The position numbers and the translations under genes are program-made. The notes beneath the pieces are model-generated. The model was not told the origin of the DNA. It did no database searches and was given only the letters and a program-made list of their open reading frames with translations. A stretch of 64,000 nt of DNA, from NCBI GenBank assembly GCA_028751875.1, contig CM054158.1, positions 53,111,706-53,175,705 of the forward strand, written 5' to 3'. The first letter of the stretch is position 1. Each line of letters opens with the position of its first letter. This stretch comes from Rapana venosa. Lineage: Eukaryota > Mollusca > Gastropoda > Neogastropoda > Muricidae. Shown piece after piece: positions 35,269-49,200 of this stretch.

Positions 35269-38200
35269 TACTCTTAACATTTAAAAAAAGAAGAAGAAAA
35301 AAACCAAAACAAAAATAAGATACCATAAACAAAATGTGTAAAAAAACAAAGATAAGCCCCCATAGTAAAGTTCACCCTAGATGCAACATTCATGTCACCA
35401 ATGAATGTGAGGGTTTTAAAGTACTCAATAAAAAAAAAAAAAATTGAGCACTCGCTTTCCCCCAGCCAAGTTAAGCAGCGTCGAGCGTGGTTACCAGTTG
35501 GATGGGCAACTGTTTGCATGCCTTAGCTTCAGTACAATCCCCCAGTTCACCCAGCTTTAAATGGGTACCTGCCTCTTTAGGGTCAGGGAAGGTAAAGCAG
35601 CGAGGGAGAGGAGATGGGCGCCGCCCTCAATATGCTGGCCCTAGAGAAGTTGAGGTCTCTGACGACCTCGCTCCCCTACAACTTTATAGGTTATGGGACA
35701 CCTTTACCTTATAAAAAACTTACTCATTCATTCATTCATTTTTGTTTCTTGGTTCCTTGGCTAGAGTTCCAAGGTTCATCAATGTTGAGATTTTGCATAT
35801 GTGACCGTTTTGCCCACCATGAAGGTAGCCACATTCTGACTTCAGGGATGCATGCTGGGTGTGTTTGTGTTTCCGTAACCCACCGAACACTGACACGGAA
35901 CACGAGATCTTTAACGCGCATGTCTGATCTTCTGCATGTGTACATACATGAAGGGAACAAGGCACTGGCAGGTCTGCACTTGAAGCTGACCTGGGAGATC
36001 GTAAAAATTCCCCTCCCTTAATGCACCAGATAACGCCAAGATTCGAACCCAGGACTTCAAGGACCCCATGGGATTGAAGTGGAACGGTCTTAACCACCCG
36101 GGTATAGGTTAGCGTCCGTCATTCATTCTCCCCCATGGGGATCCCAAGGGGCCTGTCAGTATAAATACCATCCCAACCGCCTAGGGATTTCCTCTTTTCT
36201 ATCCCTCTCTTTGTTCCTTTTCTTCCTGTCATCATCTCCTTCTTGTCTGTTTTCTGCCTTCTTGGCTCCATTCTCCTGCCTTTTTGTTCCACAACGACTG
36301 TTAAGATGACTAATTCTTTCCCACGCCAAAGTCGGGTGTGCTGGGCCCCAACTTGTCAGGCGCTTAACGGCAGCACACTGCATTTTCACTCATACGACAG
36401 ACAACAATAGTTCCTGTGTGAGCATTTGATCGATGATGAAGAAGATAAAATCATTCATTCTTCAGCTGTCAGTCAGTTCCCCCCACTTTCAGCTACTCTC
36501 AGCTGCTCTCTTCCATCCCATCCCAGCCCAGCTGGTGCTGACTATAGCAGGAACTGACTTAATAATAATAATAAAAATAAAAATGTATGGAATTTATATA
36601 GCGCTGAATCTTGTAAACAAATCAAAGCGCTTACCACACTTGGACTTGGTAAGAGGAAGGGGCAGCGCTAGAGTTAGCACTCTTTGACTGAAGGATGTTG
36701 GATTTGTGTGATGTGATTCCATCCTTCCATCCATCCATCCATCCCTCCCATTCTTCCATCTCCATCCATCCACCCCTCCCTCCCATCCATCCATATTCCA
36801 TCCATCCATCCATCATCCTTCCTTCCATTCTCCATCCATCCACCCATCCACCTCTCATTCTTCCATCTATCCATCCATCCATCCTCTTTCCATCATCCAT
36901 AATCCTTCCATCCTTCATTTCTTCCTTCCATCCATCATCCACCCTCCCTCCTTCCTTCCATCCATCCATCCAATCATCCTTCCTTCCATCCTTCATTTCT
37001 CCTTCCATCCATCATCCACCCTCCCTCCTTCCTTCCATCCATCCATCCATATCCTTCCTTCCATCCTCATCTTTCCTTCCTCCACATCCACCCTCCCTCC
37101 TTCCTTCCCATCCATCCATCCCTCCTCCATCCATCCCATTATCCTTCCCTCCCTCCTTCCTTCCATCCCTCCATAAATCCTTCCTCCCTCCCATCCATCC
37201 CTCCTTCCTTCCCTGTCCCCTCACCTGCAGGTACACCATCCCTGTCCTGCCTGTGGCCAGGTGATAGCCGGTGCACATCGCCACTGCGTTGCCTTCGTTG
37301 GCCGCGATGAAGTGATCCTGGTCCGGCACCGTCTGCGTCACGTAGGCACAGAAATCTGGAGGGGAAAAAACAAACAACGCCACCACCACCACACACACAA
37401 CATGAGAAACATGTGAGCTGTGGCAGTGGTTTAAAAAAAAATCTTTTTATTTTATTTCACTACAAAAGGAAGGAAGGTGGCAAAAAACCCTAAACCCAAC
37501 GTGCCCCCCCAAAAAAAAAACAAAACAACAACAACAAAAAACCAAAACAACAACACACAAACAAACCCAAAAAGAACCCAACAACAAAACAAACCAAAAA
37601 CCCCCCAAAACCAAAGAAGGTGGAAGGACAATAAAGACATTCACCTACGTATTTTTATTTATTTATCTTTTATTTATTCTTTTTATATCCAGGATAATGG
37701 ATTAAGCATTCGTGCGCTTACATTTTTTTTTTACATCCAGTCCCCGTGTGTATGTGGGTTTTGTATATTTTGTCACCTGCCCAACAAGTAAACCGTGAGG
37801 TTCTGGGTTCCACTCCCAGCCTATGCCCTTTCTTCCCAGTTTGACGAGAAAATCAAACTGAACGTCAAAGTCCTTCGGATGAGAAGGTAAATCCAGGGCT
37901 CGTAGGAAAAAGCATGTAGAACATCTTGCGCGCATGATAAAACCTTGTTCTTTCTTTCAGACACACACACACACACACACACCACACACACTCACACACC
38001 ACACACACACACTCACACACACCACAAACACACACACTCACACACACACACTCACACACACCACACACACTCACACACACCACAAACACACTCACACTGA
38101 AAAAAACGTTACATTACTTTCCTGTAGTTCATACCTCTCTCCCTGCCTTCCTCCCTCCCTCCCTCTCTCTCTCTCCCTCCCTCCCTCTCTCTCCCTCTCT

Positions 38201-41200
38201 CTCTCTCTCCCCTCCCTCCCTCTCTCTCTCTCTCTCTGTCTAATATCACTTTGTGTGAACAGACATAACATCAAAGAAACACACTGAAAAAGACATACAC
38301 ACCAACACAACACAAACTCACCCACTCCCATAACCACCACCCCCCCCCTCTCCACACACACAGACACACCTCTATCAACCTTCACCTTTGAGGAGGGAGT
38401 CGGGCACTCCACAGAAGAACTCCACTCCGCTGTCACGCACGGCCTGGTAAAAAACAGCGGGCTGGAGAGGGGTGGAGGACATGGCCCGCACACCCACACC
38501 CGCACAGCCACCCTGCACACACACACACAAAAGACAACAGTCACTACCCCTGACCTCACTCACAGTCACCGATCCCTCAGATTCCGAATCCTTTGGGGCA
38601 CCTTCGAAGCTTTGTCAACCCCCTTTCTCCAGTCCTCTCTGCGTCTCTCAGCCGCCCTCAGGGTGTCTCTCAGCTCCGTGTCTGTCCACTCTCGAATGTT
38701 GTCCTCCCATCTCTTCCTTTTGTCTGCCTCTTCTTCTTCTTCCTCCCCTCACCGTGCCTTGTTTTAGCAAGACCTGAGGAGCCTGTGATATGACCAAACC
38801 ACTTCAGTTTTCGTTGTCTGACGAGTGTTTGAAGGTCAGTATAGGGCCCGGTTTCATTGCGGATGAATGAAATCATCATCAATGATACTGTCAACTACAA
38901 ATGACCTCGCTCATCCTTACTGTCAACTACAAATGACCTCGCTCATCCTTACTGTCCACTACAAATGACCTCACTCATCCTTTTCTTTTCTCGTTCCTCA
39001 GCTAGAGCTCCGAGGTTCACCAATGGGGAGATTTTTGCGTATGTGGCTCTTTATTGCCCACCCACAATGAAGGTAGCTGCAATCGGACTTCGGGGAGCAG
39101 TAGGAAATCAGTACGTCTTGTGTATGGACTTTTTTCTTCTCCATTCCTTGGCTAAAACTCTTGAGGTTTATCTGGTGTGTGTGTGTGCGTGCATGTGTTT
39201 ATTTATTTATTTAAATTTTTAAAAATTTATTTCTTCTTTTATATCGAGGATAATGGAATAAGCACTTATGTGCTTTTTTTTACATCCAGTCCCCGTGTGT
39301 ATGCATTTTTTTGGGTAAATTCTGTCATCTGTTCCCATCGGCACACAGTGGCCTACTCTTATGAAAAGCGGAACAGGATTTCACATGTGCGCAAGATGTT
39401 CTGCGTGCGTTCGCACACGGGACCTCGGTTTATAGTCTCATCTGAAGGACTCTGTGTGTGTGTGTGTGTGTGTTTGTGTTATGGTGTCAATCGCAGGAAC
39501 AATAACTTCCTATGCTTCACTGAACCAGTGACGTCAGTGCACTCCCTTGCGTGGTTGCTACTCTTTTCAGTCAGCTGTCTACATACAGAAACCCCCCCCC
39601 CAAACCACCACGATCACTGGGCCTGGAGTACATTGAGCAACAGCCACCCACACCCCTCACATAACCATCACGGTCACACCACCAACTCCTCCTTACTGCA
39701 CCGGAACACACTCTCACCAACGGACCCAAAATAGCCCAGCGGGTCGGGTGACAGACGGGGGCCTTCCAACGATCTTCCAGCTCCGGGTCACTGGTTCAAA
39801 TCTCCAAACAGCAGCTGGTGGAATACCAGCAAACTTTAAAAAAATTTTTTTTACACAACTTCTCATGTCACACGACTTTTAGAGACCTGGCTGGGGGAGT
39901 GGGGGGTGGGGTTAGAGGGTGGGGGTGGGGGAACTTTTTCACAACTTCTCAGGTCACACGACTTTTAGAGATTTGGCTGGGGAGGAGGTGGGGGTTAGAG
40001 GGTGGGGTGGGGGTTTGGAGGGTGGGGGGGGGTGGGGGTTGGGGTGGGGGATAGCCTAGTGGTTGGAGCGTGTGCTCGTGATCTGACGGCCCTGGACTGA
40101 GCCGCTATGGAGGCGCCCGTTTTATGGAGATTTTGCTCCTGGAGTCAGCAACAGTGCTGACTCCGCTCCCCTAAAAAGTCCTGGGATGAGATCACAAACC
40201 CGAGGTCCCTGTGAGCAAACGCACGCAGACCATAATTATTGCACGCGCGTTTAAAATCCTGTTCCGCCTTTCAGAAGAGTAGGCCATTTTGTGTCGGTAG
40301 TAACAGATGACAATTTAAAAATAAAAATAAGCTGGGAAAACCCCCCCCCTGCATGCACACACAGGTGTCGCGTTTAGACACCATCCCTGAGGATGGAGAG
40401 AGGCTACCTTAATGGTGGGCCAAAAATGGCTGAAGAGGCAAAATCTCAACATAGGTGAAACTGGGAGGTCTACCATACACACACACACGCACGCACACAC
40501 ACACTCACTCACGCAGAATATCTTGCGCACACGTTAAATCCTGTTCCGCTTTTCGTAAGAGTAGGCCATTGTGTGCCGGTGGGAACAGATGACTGGATGT
40601 AAAAAAAGCACATAAGTGCTTATTCCATTATCCTCGATATAAAAGAATAAAATAAAATAAATTAATAAAAAAATGAACTCACATGCTCGCATGCACACAC
40701 ACATCCTCCGCCCCCCCCCCTCCAACACACACACATAAAAAGCACATGAGTGCTTATTCCATTATCCTTGAAATAAAAGAATAAATAACTAAAATAAAAA
40801 ACACACGCACACATGCGTTCTGGCTTTTCGAAGAGTAGGCCATTGTGTGCCGGTGGGAATGGATGACAAAATTTACAAAACTGCATACACATGGGGACTG
40901 GTGGTAAAAAAAGCACATGAGTGCTTATTCCATTATCCTTGAAATAAAAGAATAAATAAATAAATAAATAAACAAACATGCTCTGTGTGCATGAGTGTGT
41001 GTGGATGAGAGTATGTGCGTGCATGCGTGCGTGTGTATGTGTGCATGTGTGTGCGTGCGTGCATGTGAGCATATGTGTGTGTGTGCTTAACTGAGTATAT
41101 TGATACTCAATAACCGTGTGTATTCTAGATTTTAAGTTTGTGCATTAATTATTTTGTGCATTAATTATTTTGTGTGGGTTTCTTTTTTCTTCTTTTCCAA

Positions 41201-41248
41201 TGTTTCATTATTTTCATATTGTATTGATTGTTATAGTGTGTGTATATA

Positions 41249-41322
<74 letters not shown>

Positions 41323-42702
41323 ATATATATATATTTTAATATATATATACAAAGTCAGATAGTAAGACTAGGCTTGGCCTAAAATCGTTATCCTTGCATA
41401 TTATATAAAGATCATTTCTCTCCCTCCCTCCCTCCATGTTGTAATTTCGAAATGTTATGTTCATCCTGCTTGTAAAGGGCCAAGGCCTATACATTAAATC
41501 ATTCCGAGTCTGAGTTCAAGTCTCTCTCTCTCTCTCCCCCTCCTCCCTCTCTTTCTCCCTCTTTCTCTCTCCCCTCTCTCTCTCCTTCTTTCTCTCTCCC
41601 CCTTTTCTCTCTCCCCCCTCTCTCCCTTTCTCTCTCTCTCCCCCTTTTTCTCACACTTCTCTCCTCCTCTCTTTTTCTCTCTGTCTCTGTCTCTAGCTTT
41701 GGCAGGATAGTCAAGTAAAAAACACTTTAATCATCCCATGAAGGGCAAATATATATAATATATAATAAAATTAATATATTTTTATTTTATTTATATAATA
41801 TATATATATATATAAAATGTAAATACTTATCTGTCTGTTTCTAGCTCTCTGTCTCTCTTTCTCCCTGACATGAGATGTATGTAAACACTTATATTTAGCC
41901 ATTGTAAATAAAGATCATCATCATCATCATATTATCACCTTCACATCATCATCATCATCATCATCTCTCTCTCTCTCTCTGTATCTATCTATCTAGCTGC
42001 CTGCCTGTCTGTCTGTCTCTCTATGGCAGGAGATTGGAAAGAAAAATAATGAGCATCATGGTCACCATAATCATAACATTCTGCCTGCCTGCCTGTCTCC
42101 CCCCCCCCCCCCCCCCCTCTCTCTGGCAGGCGATGTCCGTAAATAATGCTTTTCTTTAAACCACTGGAAATCATCATCATCATCATCATCATCAATCATC
42201 ACGTCTTTGTCTGCCTCTCTAGCTCGCTCTCTCTCTCTCTCCACCCTAACCCCCTCTCTCTCAGTATCTCAAGAAGAGTAGGCCATTGTGTGCCGGTGGG
42301 AACAGATGACAAAATTGACAAAACTGCATACACACGGGAACCGGATGAAAAAAAGTACACGAGTGCTTATTCCATTATCCTCAAAATAAGAGTAAAATAA
42401 ATAAATATAACTTAAAGATCCATTAAAACCCCTCCTTATATTACATTATTATATGACATATTTATTTCAAACCTAAGATTTTCCTCTCCTGCTTCATCTC
42501 ATAGTTTTTCCCTGCCTTCAACAGCCAAGATTCTATCGCCCCGCCAGGGTGTGTGACCTCTGTGTGTGTGTGTGTGTGCACGTGCGTGCACGTTTGGACT
42601 TGATGGAACTAGTACTTGTTACTGGCTGTATGACTGTGTAAGAATGAGTTGAGTGCAAGCGCTTTGATTTGTCTCTGCAAGATATAGCGCTACATAAATT
42701 CC

Positions 42703-42740
<38 letters not shown>

Positions 42741-43690
42741 ACAGACGTATGTATGTATGTACAAATGTAGGGAGCAGCTCAGCTGCCGCTCCTAGAGTGA
42801 AGCCATGGGCACCCAACCTTGGAGAAGGCTGTAACATGACCTCTGCAGAAACTGGCCTGTCAATAACACTGATCGGCAAAACACACAGCTGTTCAGTAGG
42901 ACCACAAACACACACACACACATACACACACACACAAACATGCACACACACACAAACATGCACGCATACACAAACATACACACATACACTCACGCACACG
43001 TACACTTGCACACACACATTCACACACACGCGCACACACACACACACACACACACAAACATACACTCGCATACACACACACAGAGACATGCACACACACA
43101 TTCACACACAAACACAAACATACACACACACGCACACATAGACTCATATACAGACACACACACCCACACGCATGCATATACGCACACACAGACATGCACA
43201 CGTCACACACACACATATGATACATATTCGAAAGTGACGTGTCTACAAGCATGAACACACACACACGCATGCATGCATACAAGCATCCACACATGTACAC
43301 ACACACACGCACGCACACACGCACGCACGCATGCACACTCACTCACTCACTCTCACTCACTCGTTACATCAGAATAGTCGTGGCTGATTTTCAATAGTTA
43401 GATGAATAGTTTTTTTCACAGGTTTGTTGTGCACATGAGCGCTTATTCCATTATCCTCGATATAAAAGAATAAAATAAATAAAAATAAGCATTGTTATGT
43501 TGATGGGTTACAGTTATAATGTATTCTTTTCCAGTATGTACTTCATATCTCTCCTCTCCCCTACCTTTTCAAGGTCATTTTCTTTGTCTAATATCATTTA
43601 TTATTAATAGACATTAAATCGAAGAATCTCTCTCTCTCTCTGCCTCTCTTTCTTTCCTTCTCTTCCCCCACCCCCCTCTCTCTCTCTCTC

Positions 43691-43724
<34 letters not shown>

Positions 43725-45954
43725 CCCCTCTCTCTTCATTCTTTCATACACATCATCACCCTCACACAACTGAACACTCACGCACCCAGAACTGACACGT
43801 CTACAATTCAATGACGTGCACTTAGACATATTGTGATTTAAATGAATGAGTTTAGAGGGAAAGGAATTGAAAAAAAAAAGCCAAGCATACACATTATTTC
43901 CACATAAACACATCATATGTGCGCATGGATATTTGTGTTTGTGCCCACACACATATACAGGCAAACACACAGACACTCACACACAGAGACACTCACACAC
44001 ATACACACACTCACATACACAAACACTCTCTCACACACACAAAACACTCACACACATACACAACACTCATAATAAATAATGGAATCTCGTTGAAGTAACG
44101 TTATATTTATTTTGTTCAGTGTTTAGTAGATTCCTTTAAACTCTGTTAATCGTGCTTGTTAATAGGTAGTTATTTGTATGTACTTGATCTGTTTGTTTTG
44201 TCATCCAAATCACACAATGTGCATGGACGTTAATTCAAAGACTACTACTACTACTACTACACACACACTCACACAGACACACACTCACACAGACACTCAC
44301 TCACACACACATTCACACACACACAAACACACAATGGATGAATGCTGGATCTGCTTTTGTCGTTCCTGCATTAAGGATAGAAAAATCTTATCATTTAGGC
44401 AAAGATTTTTCAATCTTTACTGCGGAGCTTATAGCTATATTAATGGCCTTAAATTGTTTTTATTTAATCTGCTTATCAATATATTTAAGGTTCTGTTTTG
44501 TACTGATTCTAAGTCTGTTTTGCAAACATTAAAAGCGTTTAATACTAAGGTAAGAGGGGAATTAATCATTGAAATTTGTCACCTTATACATTTTCTTTCC
44601 TTACGAGGTACTACCCTTGCCTTTTGCTGGATTCCGTCACATTGTGGAATCCACGGCAACGAGAAAGCTGACCAGTTAGCCAAAGCTGCTGCCATGGACA
44701 CGGACTCTGAAGTTACAGCACTTCTGAACCTTCCACTCAGTCTTCAGGAGGGCATACTTCTGCTGAAAAAAGCTTCTTGGAGCTGTGTCAACAGCCAATG
44801 AAAGTATTCTTTACGTGGACATTCATTTTTAAAATTCTTTTATATCGAGGATAATGGAATAAGCACTTATGTGCTTTTTTACATCCAGTTCCTGTCTGTA
44901 TGCGGTTTTGTAAATTTGTCATCTGTTCCCATCGGTACACAATGGCCTACTCTTACAAACAGCGGAACAGGATTTAACGTTTGTGCAAGATGTTCTGTGT
45001 GCGTTCACACATGGGACCTCGGTTTATAGTCTCATCTGAAGGACTTCTGTATTAAGTGTCAGAGTGTGTCATTTTCATAACAGACTGGTGGGAAGTATGA
45101 TCTACAGGTTCAGATTGGATGCATTTAGGACTAAATTTTGTAAACAGATAACTTGTCTATGTGGTTCTGACTTATCACCTAAGCATGTCATTCTTCATTG
45201 TGAACTACTTCGACCATATTTTTCTGGTAAAGTTGTAGATAATATTTCAAATATGTCATTTGAACATTTATTGGCCGATAATGTTGGAGATAGTTAGTTG
45301 TTTAGTTAGAAGCCCTGTTGGCAAACTTTTGTAATTGTTCTTGCTGCAGTTTAAGCTGTTCAATGCCCCCCCCCCCCCCACCCCAAATTACAACTTCTTT
45401 GTATTTTTTTCTTGTATCTCTTGGACAGACAGTATTAGGTAAACACACACCATGCACGCACACCACACACCAACACACCACACTGCACGCACACACACCA
45501 CAACACACCCCTACCTTAGCTCGCAAATAACATCTACTCACATTCTTGCAAGCACACCTAAATAAACACACACACACACACTCACATACACACACAGACA
45601 CGCGTGCACATGCGCACACACGCACAAACATACTCACATGCACGCAAGCACGGACACACACACAAACAAACACACATACATGCACGCACGCACACACACG
45701 TACGTTCTCTACATATTGTAACACTTTATCTTTTGTCTAATATCACCTTGAGTGAACAGACGTTAAATTAAAGAAAGAACACAAACACACACACAAACAC
45801 ACACACCCCATGACATAATCCTTGAAACTCTGAAACAAAATGATTCCCTCCTCATAATTAAGAAATATTATTAAGTGACATCGATATTTCACGATAACAT
45901 GCTTACACAGCACTAGCAGTTTTATTCATGTATCTGCTCGCCATATAATAGCAA

Positions 45955-46009
<55 letters not shown>

Positions 46010-46157
46010 AATATAAATAAACATATAAACATGGAAATTAATATATATATATACACACACACACTACACACATATATATATAACACAGACACAGACATAT
46101 ATATATGTTATAACTGGATGAACCATCACTGTATAGTATTGTATTGCACTGTATTGC

Positions 46158-46218
<61 letters not shown>

Positions 46219-46233
46219 TAATAATATATATAT

Positions 46234-46273
<40 letters not shown>

Positions 46274-49200
46274 CATACATACATACATACACACACACAC
46301 TTCTAAATCCGGCCTCAAGACTCACTTATTTCAAACCTAAGATTCTCCCCTCTTGTGCCATCTCATTTTTGTCCCTGCCCTCAACAGCCAAAACCCCATC
46401 ACCCTCCCCAAGTGTATAACCTTTATGTCTGAGTGTGCATGCGCATGTGTGTGTATACATTTGAATTTGTATAAACTATTAAGTGACTTGACTTGACTTA
46501 TAAGTATTACCTCGTCCATAAGGGAGTTGAATTTTTCGAACCAGTCTCTGGTTTCTGAAGGATTTCTGTATATAAATCCTATTAATATTGGTCTATTGTG
46601 TTTTAATTTGATTTCTATCCACATGGATTCAATGTCATAAACCTCAAGGTTATATATTCTTTTACAACTGAGCGAGGAGGCTATATATGTAAGTAACCCA
46701 GTGGACTTGGGTTTGTGTGGATCTCCATGGAAGATTTGATACCCTGGAATATTCATGTGTGCATCTGTTACATTTGGAGAAAGTCGGGATTCAGCTAGGC
46801 AAACCAAATGAAACCGATTCCCACTGTTGTATAGTATGGTTGCAATGTCATCTTTTTTGTTTGTTGCACTGTTGATATTCAGGTAGCCTACACGGAGGCC
46901 CTGTTTTGTTGGCCACTTGTCTGAAGTTTAAGATTAGCCGTCAGCACCTGGGCTTTATCACAGTTCTTGATTAAACCATTGACGCTGGGGGCAACAGCAA
47001 GGTGAGAGGCTGTATGACCAGTGGCTTTCCCACTCATGGAATTCCACTTTATAGCTTAGTCTTTAGTGATCAACTATGACTCTCTGACTAGGAGGCTTGA
47101 CTCGCACAGTCCTTATGTGCTGCAGCCCTGGGGGCTGGTTGGCCTTTGGAGAACATCTCCAACGCTGACTGTCCTTATGCCCACTTGGCCGAGAGAGTGG
47201 GGATGTACTGTGGGCAAGGCATCTCCACTATAACCAAATTTCTGCCCAGTTTCCAAAACAGCAGCTGCCTCCTCTGCTGTTTTGGAAGTCATCGTCGGAC
47301 AAGACGGACAAACATACATACATGTCTGAAGTTAGAGACACAATATATGTCAGGATTGATTTGCTTATTTATATATAGTTTTTCTTGGTCTGTACGTTTA
47401 AGTAATCTATCAAAATAGAAGACCCGTTTAGTATGTTTTCAATTCAGTAATGAAACAAGAGAATATAATATATTAAAAAAAAAAAGAAACACTCAATAAA
47501 AACGGAACAGTACTAAAGGACAATTTCAAAAGACAGGATATAGTAACGCAGCTCTGGATCTGCAAGAAACCAATCTGTTATATCAACACAGTGGATAAAT
47601 CCAGTCCCCTTTATATTGCATACACTAAATGGAGATCAAAGTATACCACACGTACGTTAAAGTGTAGAATAGTTTGATAAAGAGACACTGCAATCTTTTT
47701 TTCTAAATCAAAATTATAGCTATCACTTACACAATAGGTGTACGTATTCATATAAAGCTCTAAAACAAGCAAGATACAGTCACAAGCAGTAGATAAAATC
47801 ATAAAAATATAGAATTTCTTGAAAAATAAATCAAAATTCAAAAATTAATTGTCACTAACACAACTGTTCTGTTGCTAGAGTCTCTGGTGTAATGATATAG
47901 CTGCTAGTCACAAATGGCAATTGTTTCAGTCAAGCAGAATGCTTCATAAACCGCACAGCAGCATGACAGTGATCAACATCATTTAATTTACTGGAAAAAA
48001 AAGGGTGGGGGGGGGGGGGGGGGGAGAGGTTGAGAGGAAGTATGAGAGAGAGAGAGGTGGGGGGGAATCGTTGGGGAAGAACTGAAGCAATCATTTATAA
48101 TTCTTGTGGTCAATATACCCGCATGTTTGGATGCAGGTAGATAGGCATATATGTACACACACACACACAAACATGCACGCATGTGCACACGCACACCATA
48201 CACACACACACACATGGGTACACACATCAAAATACATATGCATACGCACAAGTCATACATTTACTACCTCACACTTGTACTTATGCAAACACACACACAC
48301 ACTCACTCACTCACATACCCACATGTACATGCACACTCACTTGCATCATACACATGTACACGCACATGCACTCACAGACACATGCACCCTACATTATTTT
48401 GTCAAATATCTAAGTAGCTCAGAAAGCACATTGACTAGTGGTTGTGTGTTGGAGAGTGAGTGCTGATGTCTCCCTAACACACTGGCGACTTCTGAACATT
48501 GGGGGTTCCTGGGCTGGGAGGGGGGAAAGTGTGTGTCATGGAATAGTGTTGTATTGTCGTTGGTCACAAGGTGGGGTGGGGGTGTCGTCTTTTTGTTGTA
48601 GGCAGCAGGTTGTGTACGTCTCACACCTTTTGCTGCCTGGGCGTAGCTGACCTGTATACGGTCGGTGGTTAGTCTCAGGCTTCATGGCTGTCAGCATGGT
48701 TGAATGGTTTCCAGGGAAACGAATGTTGAGGGCAAGTGTTCTGTTACCCTGGGGGCTGGGATGTAGAGCATCTTGGTACAGAGACTTTTTAGGTGCTCCA
48801 GCCCTGGTGATGAAGGAGGGGGTGTTGTCAATAAGCACAACCCCCTCTTGCCTGCAGGATTCTCTAAGAGAAGCAGTCGACCGTGAAGCCATGTCTCGTA
48901 AGGGATGTCGTCCGAAGGGAGGGAGGATGGAGGAGGCCTGTAGAGTGGCATGGGGGGAGACGTTTTGTTAGCATGTGGATCAGTACAGCACCAACACCAA
49001 GCTGAAGCTTTACCAGAGCTGTGTTGTATCTACGCTCCTGTACGGTTCTGAGTGCTGGAGGATGACGGAAGTGGATCTTACACCATATGCCTCCGAAGAA
49101 TTCTCCGGATCTTTTGGCCAGAGAAGATCTCCAATGAAGACCTACTACAGAGATGCAGGCAAGAAGACATGGAAACCATCATCACCAGACGACGGTGGAA

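Noticed and set aside
38480..38482. The ATG in exon 2 as the true start of the decarboxylase
   Set aside because: It is possible, but the upstream exon at 52737-52811 matches in phase, has a strong donor and adds a coherent basic presequence behind a TATA promoter. Kept only as an alternative.
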